From Rhodococcus sp. PAMC28707 (GTDB taxonomy: Bacteria > Actinomycetota > Actinomycetes > Mycobacteriales > Mycobacteriaceae), in assembly GCF_004795915.1 (NCBI RefSeq), contig NZ_CP039253.1, positions 4,305,501-4,369,500 of the forward strand: DNA of 64,000 bases, written 5' to 3'. The notes under the pieces are model-generated. The model was not told the DNA's origin, made no database searches, and was given only the letters and a program-made list of their open reading frames with translations. The first letter of the stretch is position 1; every line of letters starts with the position of its first letter. Shown one piece after another: positions 1-8,907 of the stretch. Both the position numbers and the translations under genes were made by a program.

Positions 1-467
1 GCGATCTTGACGTCACCGGAGTCCGAGATGAGAATGTTCTCGGGCTTGACGTCGCGGTGGACGAGTCCGGCGCGATGCGCTGTTCCGAGCGCCTCGAGCA
101 CCGGCCGTACGACGGCAGCTGCGGCATGTGGGGGCATCGGGCCGCGTTCGCGGAGCAGTTCGCGCAGCGTTCCGCCTTCGACCAACTCCATGACGAGAAA
201 TGCGAACTCGCCGTCGCGTCCGTGGTCGTAGACGGCGACGAGGCCCGGGTTGGTCAGCCTGGCCACCGCTCGTGCCTCGAACTCGAAGCGTGCGACGAAT
301 TGGGGATCCGCGGCGAATGCGGGGTCCATGATCTTCACCGCCACCGGCCGATCCAGGCGTGTATCGAGCGCTCGGTACACCGTCGACATTCCACCGCGGG
401 CGATCGGTGCGTCGATTCGGTAGCGCCGGTCCAGTAACGAACCTACCGACACGGACCCTCCGGTCAT
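1..467 (-). CDS. pknL: Serine/threonine protein kinase PknL, N-terminal part (truncated by window edge)
   Basis: About 155 residues of a Hanks-type kinase are visible; the rest lies beyond the left edge. Read from the ATG at 467, the protein shows the glycine-rich loop (IARGGMSTVY, residues 22-31), the ATP-binding lysine in VAVK (Lys45) and, just before the edge, the catalytic loop HRDVKPEN. The DFG segment is outside the window. A GTG at 470 is an alternative start and GAGG lies about a dozen bases upstream. In Mycobacterium tuberculosis the kinase PknL (Rv2176) is divergent from Rv2175c, a DNA-binding protein that it phosphorylates, and the same arrangement is seen here. PknL is a membrane-anchored kinase linked to growth and envelope control. 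The assignment rests on sequence resemblance and conserved context. Confidence 0.9.
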   Translation of the reverse strand, partial: MTGGSVSVGSLLDRRYRIDAPIARGGMSTVYRALDTRLDRPVAVKIMDPAFAADPQFVARFEFEARAVARLTNPGLVAVYDHGRDGEFAFLVMELVEGGTLRELLRERGPMPPHAAAAVVRPVLEALGTAHRAGLVHRDVKPENILISDSGDVKI

Positions 468-624
468 CACCGTGGAGCACCTCATTTCATTTTTCTTCAA
501 GACGGAATCGATGATAAACAGCGTAGATATCGACACTGTCTCGCAGCACGACGTGTCGCCTAGCGGGATTCTCTGCGGGCGCCAGTCCTGCAGCAGTGCT
601 TTTCGTATACGAGCTCGAACCCGT

Positions 625-630
625 TAACGT
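625..630 (+). promoter_or_regulatory. -10 box TAACGT for a leaderless Rv2175c-like mRNA
   Basis: TAACGT fits the actinobacterial -10 pattern TANNNT and is followed by seven bases and then GTG at 638. This spacing puts the transcription start at or next to the start codon. No Shine-Dalgarno sequence is needed or seen. Inference from spacing only. Confidence 0.5.
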
Positions 631-637
631 TACCGGA

Positions 638-1009
638 GTGAGCACAATCCCTTATTCCGACGATGTCCTCGACCCGTCCGTCTCCCTGCTGCAGCTGGCG
701 GATGTCAGCAAGGTTCTCGAAGTGCCGAAGGCCAGAGTCGAGCAGATGCTCCGCGACCGTCAGCTCCTCGCAGTCAAGCGGAACAGAGTTCCCGGTGTCC
801 CCGAAGTGTTTCTCGACGCCCGTAACGGTCAGATCGTCAAAGGTCTGCCGGGGCTCCTGGCGGTATTGCACGATGGCGGGTATCGGGACGAGGAAATTTT
901 GAAGTGGCTGTTCGAGGAGGACCCGAGTCTTCCCGGAACTCCCGCCGAAGCACTGCACGGGGATTTGATGCGAGAGGTCATCAGGCGCGCTCAAGCGATG
1001 GCCTTCTGA
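638..1009 (+). CDS. Rv2175c-like winged-helix DNA-binding protein (PknL partner)
   Basis: Protein of 123 residues when read from GTG 638. An upstream in-frame start at 596 would add 14 residues, but a -10 box lies inside that stretch, so the shorter form is preferred. The N-terminal half (SLLQLADVSKVLEVPKARVEQML) has the look of a small helix-turn-helix; the C-terminal half ends in a short acidic and helical segment. The orthologue in M. tuberculosis, Rv2175c, binds DNA and is phosphorylated by PknL, and here the gene is divergent from pknL with a 170-bp gap. Its last 29 bases overlap the convergent crtB end. Target DNA is not known from the sequence. Confidence 0.82.
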   Translation: MSTIPYSDDVLDPSVSLLQLADVSKVLEVPKARVEQMLRDRQLLAVKRNRVPGVPEVFLDARNGQIVKGLPGLLAVLHDGGYRDEEILKWLFEEDPSLPGTPAEALHGDLMREVIRRAQAMAF

Positions 1010-2015
1010 GCCGTGCCCTTTCGCGAACCACGTTCCATCCGGTGGCGGCCAATCTCGGCGCCGCAACCGATATTCGACGCCATTGCGGAACCCGGGCGCG
1101 TTCGATGAGCACCCGGTAGCCGCCGTCTTCGATTTCACGAAGGATCCCTCCGTACAGCAGCAAGGCCGTGCGCATTCCTGGCTGGACGGAGGGTGCCAAC
1201 ATGTCGATTCCTGGTTCGGCGTCCCGATAGACCGCCCGGGTGTGCGCGATGAGGTGGGCCAACGCTCGATCTATCCGGGCATCGGTTCGACCTGATTGCC
1301 GACACGCTCGCAGTAGTTCCTCGTCGACGCCGAATGCTTCCAGTTCTTCTGTCGGAAGGTAGATCCGGTCGCGGTCGAGATCCTCGCCCATGTCGCGGAT
1401 GAAGTTCGTCAGCTGGAAAGCTTCACCGAGTGCTGCAGCAGGGCGTACAGCGTCGGCGATGTTCGTCGAGGTGCCGAGGATCGGAAGCATCTCCAGACCG
1501 ATTACTGCGGCGGAGCCGTACATGTATTCGTCCAGCTCGGCCATCGTCCGATAGCGGGACTTGAACATCGGTGTGCCCGGGATGTCCATGCGCATGGAGT
1601 GGAGAAACGCAAAGTAGTACTCGTGCGGGATGGAGTATCGAGCTGTGGTGTCCGCCAACGCTTGTAGCACTCTGTCCGATCGGCTCGATCCCAGGACGGC
1701 GCCGCCGAGAGCGTTGCGGACCCGCTGCTCGAGGACATCGAGTTTGGCGGCGGCATCGCGGTCGGATTGTGACACCGTGGTCCCGATCGGGGCGGTAGCG
1801 GGCGTCTCGAGCTCGACGTCGGCCGAGTTCACGTCCACATCGACGATATCGTCGACCATTCGAGCAAAGCCGTACAGCGCGTGCACTCCTGCCCGCTTGT
1901 CACTGGGAAGCAGGCGCGTGGCGAGGAAGTACGTCTTTCCGTGCTGCGCGTTCAGGTCACGGCACAGGCGATATGCGTCGTGCAGGGCCGGGTCGATAGC
2001 GTCTAGTTCACCCAT
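981..2015 (-). CDS. crtB: Phytoene synthase (squalene/phytoene synthase family)
   Basis: Condenses two geranylgeranyl diphosphates to phytoene, the first committed step to C40 carotenoids. The 344-residue protein has the two aspartate-rich Mg-diphosphate sites: DDIVD at residues 55-59 and RDMGEDLDRDR near 207-217, the latter followed by IYLP as usual for the family. An insert of about 25 residues after the first motif is rich in Ala and Thr. The ATG at 2015 overlaps the end of mptA by 8 bases, so the two are probably translationally coupled. It is the last gene of the leftward operon crtE-crtI-mptA-crtB. The alternative, a squalene synthase, is less likely because crtE and crtI are in the same operon. 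Confidence 0.92.
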   Translation of the reverse strand: MGELDAIDPALHDAYRLCRDLNAQHGKTYFLATRLLPSDKRAGVHALYGFARMVDDIVDVDVNSADVELETPATAPIGTTVSQSDRDAAAKLDVLEQRVRNALGGAVLGSSRSDRVLQALADTTARYSIPHEYYFAFLHSMRMDIPGTPMFKSRYRTMAELDEYMYGSAAVIGLEMLPILGTSTNIADAVRPAAALGEAFQLTNFIRDMGEDLDRDRIYLPTEELEAFGVDEELLRACRQSGRTDARIDRALAHLIAHTRAVYRDAEPGIDMLAPSVQPGMRTALLLYGGILREIEDGGYRVLIERARVPQWRRISVAAPRLAATGWNVVRERARLRRPSLERA

Positions 2016-3690
2016 GGTCCGCTTTGCTCACTTCGGTGTTCTCGGCTGGAGTGTCCGATTCGATCGTGGGTGTGTGGTCGTTGTGTCCGACACGCAGTCG
2101 CAGGGGGTCGACTCGGGTGAGGGAAAGCCCTGCAACCACAGCTGCGAACGTTGCGAGCGCGACGTGAGCGAAAGTGTAGAGGCCGATCGATCCGTCGGGC
2201 CTGAACACGAGCATCAGCCACGTCGATAGTCCGACAAGGATCATCAGGGTTCGGGTCGACAGTGCGAAACCTGCTGCAAGCGCCAACGGCCACGAGTAAT
2301 ACCAGGGCAATGCGGCAGGGGAGAGCACGACGATTGCAACCAGCGCGATGACGATTCCCTTGACGGCATCGCGCTCGGTCTTGCGGTACAGCCACCAGGT
2401 ACCGACGATGATGACAGCAAGGGCGATGGCGCACAGCATGCGAGTCACGTCGAGGACAGGCCCGAGGCGAACATCGAGGAACCAGGACGTGCTGACCGTG
2501 GTGAGATGAGCCAGAATCGTAGGCAGTGACAGCCAATTGATGATCTTCGCGGAACCGGACAGTGCGGTGAGCCAGCCTATTCCAACACCGGCGATGGCGG
2601 AAGTGATGACGAAGACTGCTGCAAAGACACCGGCGCCGATACCTGCAGTCTTCGCGAATGCAGCGATCGGTGACAGCGGAGTCCGATTCTCTTGGATCGC
2701 CCGCTCGCGCTCGTGAATCATCCAGATCCACACCATGAACGGCAATGCAAGACCTGCCGTGGCCTTGATGGCGACGGCCAATGCGACAAGTGCAACACCA
2801 CCGACATGATGCCGCTCGAGAACCAGCACGATGCCGGCGGTCATCAAGCCGACCATCAGCAGCTCGTTGTGGACACCGCCGATCAAGTGGACCAGAACGA
2901 GAGGATTGAGTACCGCCAACCACAGAGCCAGCGGTGCCGAGCCGCCGAGGTGCCGGGCGAGTCGTGGGACAGCCCACACCATCAGTGCCAGACCAGGGAG
3001 CATCGTGATGCGGAGCAGCATCGTGCCGGCAATGACGTTGTCACCGGTGATGCTGGTGATCGCCTGACCGAGGAGGAGAAACAGCGGCCCATAAGGAGCG
3101 GTCGTCGTGGTCCAGACGTTACTGACGTTGTCCAGGAGAATGCCCGGGTTGGCTACGGGCCCAACGCCATAGGGGTCGAATCCGTCACGCAGCAGGGCGC
3201 CCTGCGCGAGGTAGGAAAATGCGTCTCGGCTGAACATCGGCACTGCGAACAGAAGGGGGGCTGTCCAGGCGGGGACGACCCAGCGGAGCTCGCCCAAGGT
3301 GGTGCGACCGCCGAGTGTGGCACGTCCCAGACGTACCCACGCGATGATCATCAGCAGGACGCCGATCCAGACGATGATGCTCGACAGGACGAGGCCGTGG
3401 CCGAATCGAAGCCAAGACAAATGCATCGACTCGAGCAACGGATCGCGTCTTCGCACGCTGCCTGCACCGAACCCACCGAACGTGATGAGCACTGAACCGA
3501 CCAACCCGAGGAGTGCCGAGTGTCCTTCTGGACTCCGCAGGAACAGCATCACCGTCCGAAGGCGAGAGGTACGCAGTCCGGTGCCGACGCGGACCGTGTC
3601 GGCTGACGATTGCTCAGTTGCTGCGGGATCTTCTCCCGCGGTACCCGAGGCGGTGGAACTCGACGAGACCGAAGACATGAGTCGGGTCAC
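2008..3690 (-). CDS. mptA: Polyprenol-phosphomannose-dependent alpha-1,6-mannosyltransferase MptA
   Basis: A 560-residue polytopic membrane protein of the GT-C type, orthologous in position and character to Rv2174. MptA extends the alpha-1,6-mannan backbone of lipomannan and lipoarabinomannan using polyprenol-phosphate-mannose on the outer face of the membrane. A hydrophilic N-terminus of about 45 residues rich in Ser and Thr precedes the first membrane segment near residues 55-75; about a dozen hydrophobic segments follow. A lumenal loop contains SRDAFSYLAQGAL, the acidic-residue region expected in GT-C enzymes. The start is uncertain: GTG at 3690 has GGAG almost touching it, while ATG at 3678 has the same GGAG 13 bases upstream. 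It is flanked within one operon by crtI and crtB, unlike the mycobacterial arrangement. Confidence 0.9.
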   Translation of the reverse strand: MTRLMSSVSSSSTASGTAGEDPAATEQSSADTVRVGTGLRTSRLRTVMLFLRSPEGHSALLGLVGSVLITFGGFGAGSVRRRDPLLESMHLSWLRFGHGLVLSSIIVWIGVLLMIIAWVRLGRATLGGRTTLGELRWVVPAWTAPLLFAVPMFSRDAFSYLAQGALLRDGFDPYGVGPVANPGILLDNVSNVWTTTTAPYGPLFLLLGQAITSITGDNVIAGTMLLRITMLPGLALMVWAVPRLARHLGGSAPLALWLAVLNPLVLVHLIGGVHNELLMVGLMTAGIVLVLERHHVGGVALVALAVAIKATAGLALPFMVWIWMIHERERAIQENRTPLSPIAAFAKTAGIGAGVFAAVFVITSAIAGVGIGWLTALSGSAKIINWLSLPTILAHLTTVSTSWFLDVRLGPVLDVTRMLCAIALAVIIVGTWWLYRKTERDAVKGIVIALVAIVVLSPAALPWYYSWPLALAAGFALSTRTLMILVGLSTWLMLVFRPDGSIGLYTFAHVALATFAAVVAGLSLTRVDPLRLRVGHNDHTPTIESDTPAENTEVSKADHG

Positions 3691-3755
3691 TCTCCTCTCG
3701 GGGACGAAATTGCTGGCGTGGCGGGTGCGAACGCTGAATCCGCGCTGGACCGGAG

Positions 3756-5411
3756 TCAGTTTAGAGCGTCGGCGGCTGTGCTCCGAACTACGGCCGATCC
3801 AGCCGACGCGTCGGCCGTGGTTCCCAGGATGCGTTCGGCCGCAAGTTTGCCTGAAACGAGAACCGTGGGCACTCCGACACCCGGGGTGGTTCCCGACCCG
3901 GCCAACACCACGTTGTCGAGCCCTGCCACGAGATTCTTCCGTCGGAACGGGCCCGTCTGCCTGAACACGTGCGCCGAGGAGAACGGACTGCCGTGCAGCA
4001 TTCCTTTATCGGCCCACGTCTGCGGAGTGTCCACATGGTCGATCGTCATATCTGCGGTGAGTCCCCGGTAACCACGTCGTTCCAATTCGCCCTGTAATTC
4101 GCGCACGTACGGCATAGCCAACGCGGCCCAGTCCAACGGCGCACCGTCGAGGTTCGGGCACGGCGCCAGTATCGACACCGGTTCGCACTGCACACCGTCA
4201 CGGACCATCTGTAGTGATGGGTCGCTGACCCCCGGACGGGTGATGAGCAGTGACGGATCCTCCATCAGCTTTCCACGTCCACTGCGCGCGGTGATTCGCT
4301 GGAACGTGCTCGCCCACTGGGCTCCGAAATCGATCGTGTGATGTGACCTACTCGGCCACGATTCGGTGGACGAGATCGGGACGGTGCCGTGGAAGACGAC
4401 CGCCGAGGGTGACACGACACCGTAGCCGCGTGATCTTCCCTTGGAGGTAACTCCCGCTCGATCCAGCAGTGCGTCCACCACAGGTAGATCCGGTGTGAGA
4501 ACCACGGCGTCGCACTCGTAGGTTTCGCCGTCCGCAGTCTCGACGCCGGTGACTCGACCACCGGCGACGATCAGAGCCGATACTTCTGCGCCGGTGCGAA
4601 CCGAACCGCCGTTCCGGGAAAGTGCATCGGCCATCGACGCGGCGATCGTGGACATCCCGCCGACCGGGAAGTAGACGCCGAGCGAGGTATCCATATGTGC
4701 AATTGCGCCATATACAGCGAGAGCCTTCGCCGGCGCCATACCTGCATAGAGTGCCTGGAAAGTGAACACCCGTCGAAGTCGCTCGTCTTTGAGGAACGAT
4801 TCGACGCGGGGGCCGAGTCGACCGAAGCCACCGAGCCTGGTGAGGGTGGCGGTGTCTCGGAGTGCCGCTCGCGAGGACACCAGATCGAGCGGCGAATCGA
4901 AGTTGGAGTCGATGAACCGGTCGAACTCGGCCTCGAAGATAGAGGCGAGCCACTCTCGTAATCGGAGATAGCCTGCCGCTTCCGTCGATCCGCACGTGCG
5001 CTCGACCTCTTCTGCCATCGCACTCGGATCGGCAAACACGTCGATAGCGGTGCCATCGGCGTAGCGGGAGTGGTAGCTCGGGGACAGCGCGCTCAGCTGG
5101 ATGGACGGCGTTGTCGATTCGAAGGACTCACCGACTGCCGCCAACGCGTTCTCGATGAGGTTGGGCATCGTCAGGACACTCGCACCATTGTCGATGTCGT
5201 AGAGACGACTCCCGTCGGTTTCGCGGACCGTATAGGTCCCCACTCGGCCACCGACCGAATCCTCGCGTTCCAATACGATCACTTTTTTGCCTGCGCCGGC
5301 GAGATGCAGAGCAGCAGACAACCCCGCAAGTCCTGCGCCGACCACCACGACGGTCTCGACTGGGCCCGGTACGGTCCGGAGGCGATTTCGGTTGCGCGGC
5401 TGCTGAGACAA
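3756..5411 (-). CDS. crtI: Phytoene desaturase (CrtI family)
   Basis: FAD-dependent enzyme that desaturates phytoene, in most actinobacteria four steps to lycopene. The 551-residue protein starts with a dinucleotide-binding fold, [10 protein letters not shown] (residues 21-30), followed by [13 protein letters not shown]. It ends with the family C-terminal signature [20 protein letters not shown], which places the flavin near the membrane. The number of desaturation steps cannot be read from the sequence. The start is taken as TTG 5411, which gives a normal-length leader before the FAD motif; only a weak AGAGAA lies upstream. It begins 14 bases after crtE ends, so the two are clearly co-transcribed. 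mptA follows after 65 bases. Confidence 0.93.
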   Translation of the reverse strand: MSQQPRNRNRLRTVPGPVETVVVVGAGLAGLSAALHLAGAGKKVIVLEREDSVGGRVGTYTVRETDGSRLYDIDNGASVLTMPNLIENALAAVGESFESTTPSIQLSALSPSYHSRYADGTAIDVFADPSAMAEEVERTCGSTEAAGYLRLREWLASIFEAEFDRFIDSNFDSPLDLVSSRAALRDTATLTRLGGFGRLGPRVESFLKDERLRRVFTFQALYAGMAPAKALAVYGAIAHMDTSLGVYFPVGGMSTIAASMADALSRNGGSVRTGAEVSALIVAGGRVTGVETADGETYECDAVVLTPDLPVVDALLDRAGVTSKGRSRGYGVVSPSAVVFHGTVPISSTESWPSRSHHTIDFGAQWASTFQRITARSGRGKLMEDPSLLITRPGVSDPSLQMVRDGVQCEPVSILAPCPNLDGAPLDWAALAMPYVRELQGELERRGYRGLTADMTIDHVDTPQTWADKGMLHGSPFSSAHVFRQTGPFRRKNLVAGLDNVVLAGSGTTPGVGVPTVLVSGKLAAERILGTTADASAGSAVVRSTAADALN

Positions 5412-5425
5412 TGTTCTCTACCGAT

Positions 5426-6601
5426 CTAGTAGGTGCGTTGCGTGGCGGCTATGGACATTGCGCGTAATTGCGCGGCGGCGTGCGGTTCGACCGCACTGGT
5501 CTTCAGCGTGTCGAGTGCGCGGTTCGTGAGTTCGGATATTCGGCGTTCGACATCCGTGACTGCTCCCAGTTCGATCAGCACCGTACGGATGATTTCGATA
5601 GTGTCCTCGGTCAGATCGACGACTCCGAGGCTCGACCTGAGCAGTGACCCCGCCTCCGGCCTGTCTCGGTCGGCGAGCTGTAAGGCCACTGCCATCAGGA
5701 CCGTGCGTTTACCTTCTCGGATGTCGTCGCCGGATGGCTTGCCGGTCACTTCGGGATCGCCGAAGACGCCGAGGAGGTCGTCACGAAGCTGGAAGGCGAG
5801 GCCGATGTCGGTGCCGAAGGACCGATATGCGTCGACGAGGCTCTCCGGTGCGCCGGCCAACACGGCACCCAGCTGGAGTGGGCGTTCGACCGTGTACGCC
5901 GCGGTTTTGTAGCGATTGACCTGCATCGCTGCCTCCACGGACTCGTCGAGACCGGCTTCGGCTTCGATGTCGAGCAACTGACCGCCGAGCACTTCGGTGC
6001 GCATAGCCGACCACACCGGAGACACTCGCCCCATCGCGTCGTGTCCGATTCCGGATTCGCGAAGCATGTCGTCGGCCCAGCACAATGCCAGATCGCCCAG
6101 CAGGATCGCGGCAGATTCACCGAAGCGCTCGGAGGAGCCGGACCAGCCCGCCGCACGATGCCTCTCGGTGAAACCGACGTGCACGGTAGGAAAGCCGCGG
6201 CGGGTCAGCGAAGCGTCGATGATGTCGTCGTGAATGAGCGCGCACGCTTGTATCAATTCCAGAGATGCGCAGGCGCGGAGCACAGAAGCGGCCTGCGGGC
6301 TCCGGTGATCGCCTCCTGCTCCGAGCCAGGCCATCCAGCCGAACGATGGCCGAATTCGCTTTCCACCACGCAATACGAAGGCTTCGAGGTCTGCGACGGC
6401 CGAGCGGTAGCCGCCGCCGACCCGGGCCACCTGGTCGCGTCGGGAATGGAAGAACTCGGCCAGCGCGGACTCGACGAGTGCAACCGGCGCAGTGATCGCT
6501 TCTCGTAGGGCTGGGTCGGGGTCGCTCGTTCGACGGGGCGTGGGAAGAGTCGAGTCTCTGGACAGGGGATCCTCCAGTCGAGTGCGGGTGGGGTTGTGCA
6601 A
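5426..6601 (-). CDS. crtE: Geranylgeranyl diphosphate synthase (polyprenyl synthetase)
   Basis: Trans-prenyltransferase that elongates allylic diphosphates with isopentenyl diphosphate. In the 391-residue protein the first aspartate-rich motif is DDIID (residues 125-129) and the second is DDLLG (274-278) in the context QLRDDLLGVFGD. GGKRIRPS at 79-86 supplies the diphosphate-binding Lys and Arg. It corresponds in position to idsA2 (Rv2173) of M. tuberculosis. As first gene of the operon with crtI, mptA and crtB it most likely supplies C20 diphosphate for phytoene. The start is TTG 6601; TAGTGT lies five bases upstream of it on the same strand, so a leaderless transcript is possible. Chain length is inferred from context, not from the residues. 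Confidence 0.88.
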   Translation of the reverse strand: MHNPTRTRLEDPLSRDSTLPTPRRTSDPDPALREAITAPVALVESALAEFFHSRRDQVARVGGGYRSAVADLEAFVLRGGKRIRPSFGWMAWLGAGGDHRSPQAASVLRACASLELIQACALIHDDIIDASLTRRGFPTVHVGFTERHRAAGWSGSSERFGESAAILLGDLALCWADDMLRESGIGHDAMGRVSPVWSAMRTEVLGGQLLDIEAEAGLDESVEAAMQVNRYKTAAYTVERPLQLGAVLAGAPESLVDAYRSFGTDIGLAFQLRDDLLGVFGDPEVTGKPSGDDIREGKRTVLMAVALQLADRDRPEAGSLLRSSLGVVDLTEDTIEIIRTVLIELGAVTDVERRISELTNRALDTLKTSAVEPHAAAQLRAMSIAATQRTY

Positions 6602-6674
6602 CTTTCACACTAGCCGTCACCGCTGATCGATCTCCCTATCGTGAGCCTCCTGTCACCGGAGTTTCCGACGAAAC

Positions 6675-6680
6675 TATGAT
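6675..6680 (+). promoter_or_regulatory. -10 box TATGAT for a leaderless metF mRNA
   Basis: TATGAT, one mismatch from TATAAT, is followed by six bases (GTGCCC) and then GTG at 6687. This spacing selects 6687 rather than 6681 as the start codon of metF. No clear -35 element is seen, only TGTCAC about 18 bases upstream. Confidence 0.55.
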
Positions 6681-6686
6681 GTGCCC

Positions 6687-7655
6687 GTGACATCAGATGC
6701 CGTCAGGGGGCGGTCGAGTGAGGGGTGGGTCACCCGAACCCCATCGATAGTCGATCGTCTACGGACATCGACGGAGTCGAAGATTCCATTTTCGGTCGAG
6801 TTTTCCCCACCGCGGGACGAGGCCGCGGAGGCGAGGCTGTGGCGTGCTGTCCGCGAATTCGAGCAGATGCAGCCGGCGTTCGTGTCCATGACGTACGGCG
6901 CAGGCGGTTCGACCCGAGACCGCACCGTCCGAGTAACGGGAGATATCTCCGAAAACACGACGCTGCTGCCGGTGGCGCACCTGACCGCGGTGTCTCACAG
7001 CATCGATGAGCTTCGATCAATGGTCGGCGCATACGCAGACCGCGGGATCTCCAACATTCTGGTGCTTCGCGGTGATCCGCCGGGTGATCCGCTCGGCGAC
7101 TGGACCAAGCACCCCGAGGGTGTCGAATATGCAGAGGAGCTCGTCAGCCTCGTTCGAGAGCTCGGAGACTTTCACGTCGGCGTCGCATCGTTCCCCGAGG
7201 GGCACTACCGGGCAGTCGATCTCGAACAGGACACCCGTGTTCTGGTGAACAAACTCCGTGCGGGAGCCGAATACTCGATAACGCAGATGTTCTTCGACGT
7301 CGAAGACTATTTGCGGTTGCGCGATCGTGTTGCGGCGTTCGATCCCGAGCAGGCGTGCAAGCCCATCATTCCCGAGATCATGCCGATCACCTCGCTCCGT
7401 ACGGTCCGTAGGGCTCTGTCGCTGTCGGGCTCGGCTCTCCCCAGCGAGATCGACGAGCGCTTCACCAGAGCGGCCGGGACCGGTGCCGAAGAAGACCGCG
7501 CTGCGGTTCGCGAAGTCGGAATCGAATTGGCGACGTCGACATGCGAGCGTCTCATCGCCGAGGGCGCGCCGGCACTGCACTTCATCACGCTGAACTTCGC
7601 GCGTGCGACGCGGGAAGTGCTGACCAATCTGGGAATGTGCGCAGCACGCGTGTGA
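6687..7655 (+). CDS. metF: Methylenetetrahydrofolate reductase
   Basis: Flavoprotein TIM barrel that reduces 5,10-methylenetetrahydrofolate to 5-methyltetrahydrofolate for methionine synthesis. The 322-residue protein has the hallmarks of the family: FSVEFSPPRDEA near the N-terminus (FEFxPP-type with the catalytic Glu), FVSMTYGAGGSTRDRT, LVLRGDPP, GVASFPEGH, and ITQMFFDVEDYLR. Its length is typical of a bacterial MetF lacking the eukaryotic regulatory domain. GTG 6681 is also in frame, but the promoter position favours 6687. It is divergent from crtE with 85 bases between start codons and convergent with the glycosyltransferase gene. Rv2172c stands at the equivalent place in M. tuberculosis and has been described as an MTHFR-like protein. 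Confidence 0.9.
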   Translation: MTSDAVRGRSSEGWVTRTPSIVDRLRTSTESKIPFSVEFSPPRDEAAEARLWRAVREFEQMQPAFVSMTYGAGGSTRDRTVRVTGDISENTTLLPVAHLTAVSHSIDELRSMVGAYADRGISNILVLRGDPPGDPLGDWTKHPEGVEYAEELVSLVRELGDFHVGVASFPEGHYRAVDLEQDTRVLVNKLRAGAEYSITQMFFDVEDYLRLRDRVAAFDPEQACKPIIPEIMPITSLRTVRRALSLSGSALPSEIDERFTRAAGTGAEEDRAAVREVGIELATSTCERLIAEGAPALHFITLNFARATREVLTNLGMCAARV

Positions 7656-7679
7656 TCTGAACCTGAAACCGGTGAGCGT

Positions 7680-8897
7680 CTAGGAACGTCCTTCGACCGC
7701 GGGGGATTGGTCCTCGGCAATCAGTGGGCGCTGCTTCCACACCAGGTTTCCGCGCCTGTGCGACCGATGCGAATCGATCGTGAGCCAGATGTAGGTAGCC
7801 ACGGACAGCGGATGGGCGCTCGACTCGACAGCACAGCGAAGAACGTTGGTCGACCGACCTGGCATGTCTGCATATTCGGCTTGCGCGGCAGCGAGTCTCG
7901 ACACCACGGCTGCGCCATAGCCGATCCGGCCCCATCGTCGAACCTCACCCGATCCCGCAAGTGCTGCGACGGCCGGAAGCAAGTACATCATCGAGACCGC
8001 GGACAACACCGCGATCGAGCCTCCGGTACCACCGAATGCGTTCCACAGCCAGCGCGAATATCCTGCACGTAGATCGTCCACGCCGTCGTACATACGGCAT
8101 TCGACCAGACCGGCCCCCGAGACGAGAATTGTGTCCCGCCCGCTGCGACGCAGTGTGCGAGCAATATCGAGATCCTCGGTAACGCTTGCTGCCACCGACT
8201 CGTGCCCGCCGATGTCGCGGTACGCAGCCGCGTCGAACATCATGAATTGTCCGCACGAGACGGTAGTCGACGGACGGAGTGAACCGTTGGCAAGCCGAAT
8301 CGGCAACGTCGACATCCACGAGAAGCCGAGTAGCGGTTGTACCAGATGTTCGACGACGCTTCCGCTGATCTGCTTCGGCCATGGACATACCAATGCAGCG
8401 TCGTGGCGGCGCAGTGTCGACGCTGCTGCCGCGACCGCGCCCTCGGCGAGACGAACGTCGGCGTCGACGAACACGATCGTGTCGAGATGATCGTTCATCT
8501 CGAACGCGAGACCGGCAAGGGTCCGGCACGCTGCCGCCTTGCCCGTCCACCCAGGAGGTGGCTCGGCACCCGATTCGACGACGCTGACTCGGGCGTCGTC
8601 GCCTGCAGCTGCTCGGGCTGCCGAGAGGGTGTCGTCCGTCGAACCGTCGTCGAGTATCAGAATTCGAAGATCACGGCACCGACGCTGAGCCCGAAGGTCC
8701 GCAATGAGCAAGGGGAGTTGTTCTTGTTCGTTGCGGGCGGGAACGCAGACCACGATCGAGTCGTGGACGTCGGAATCGGTTGCGCGGGACAGGCGGGGAA
8801 CTGTGACGGCGTTGAAGACCGAGATGGCCGCCGTCGATACCGATAGCACCGCGCCGACAGCAGTCATGCCGGCGATCACTCGGCCGGCGGTAGTCAC
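7680..8897 (-). CDS. Family 2 glycosyltransferase, probable carotenoid glycosyltransferase
   Basis: A 405-residue membrane-associated GT2 protein. An N-terminal membrane helix (about residues 5-30) is followed by the GT-A fold: VPARNE (52-57), DDGSTD (83-88) and the metal-binding DAD (145-147), with hydrophobic segments at the C-terminal end. The layout resembles CruC/CruG and CrtQ-type enzymes that attach sugars to hydroxylated carotenoids. It is the last gene of an operon with crtO, cruF and lppM, and starts (GTG 8897) 10 bases after lppM. Carotenoid glucosides esterified with mycolic acids have been reported from rhodococci, so glucosylation at the 1'-hydroxyl made by CruF is a sensible role. 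Sugar donor and acceptor are inferences. Confidence 0.78.
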   Translation of the reverse strand: MTTAGRVIAGMTAVGAVLSVSTAAISVFNAVTVPRLSRATDSDVHDSIVVCVPARNEQEQLPLLIADLRAQRRCRDLRILILDDGSTDDTLSAARAAAGDDARVSVVESGAEPPPGWTGKAAACRTLAGLAFEMNDHLDTIVFVDADVRLAEGAVAAAASTLRRHDAALVCPWPKQISGSVVEHLVQPLLGFSWMSTLPIRLANGSLRPSTTVSCGQFMMFDAAAYRDIGGHESVAASVTEDLDIARTLRRSGRDTILVSGAGLVECRMYDGVDDLRAGYSRWLWNAFGGTGGSIAVLSAVSMMYLLPAVAALAGSGEVRRWGRIGYGAAVVSRLAAAQAEYADMPGRSTNVLRCAVESSAHPLSVATYIWLTIDSHRSHRRGNLVWKQRPLIAEDQSPAVEGRS

Positions 8898-8907
8898 GAT
8901 CGATTCG

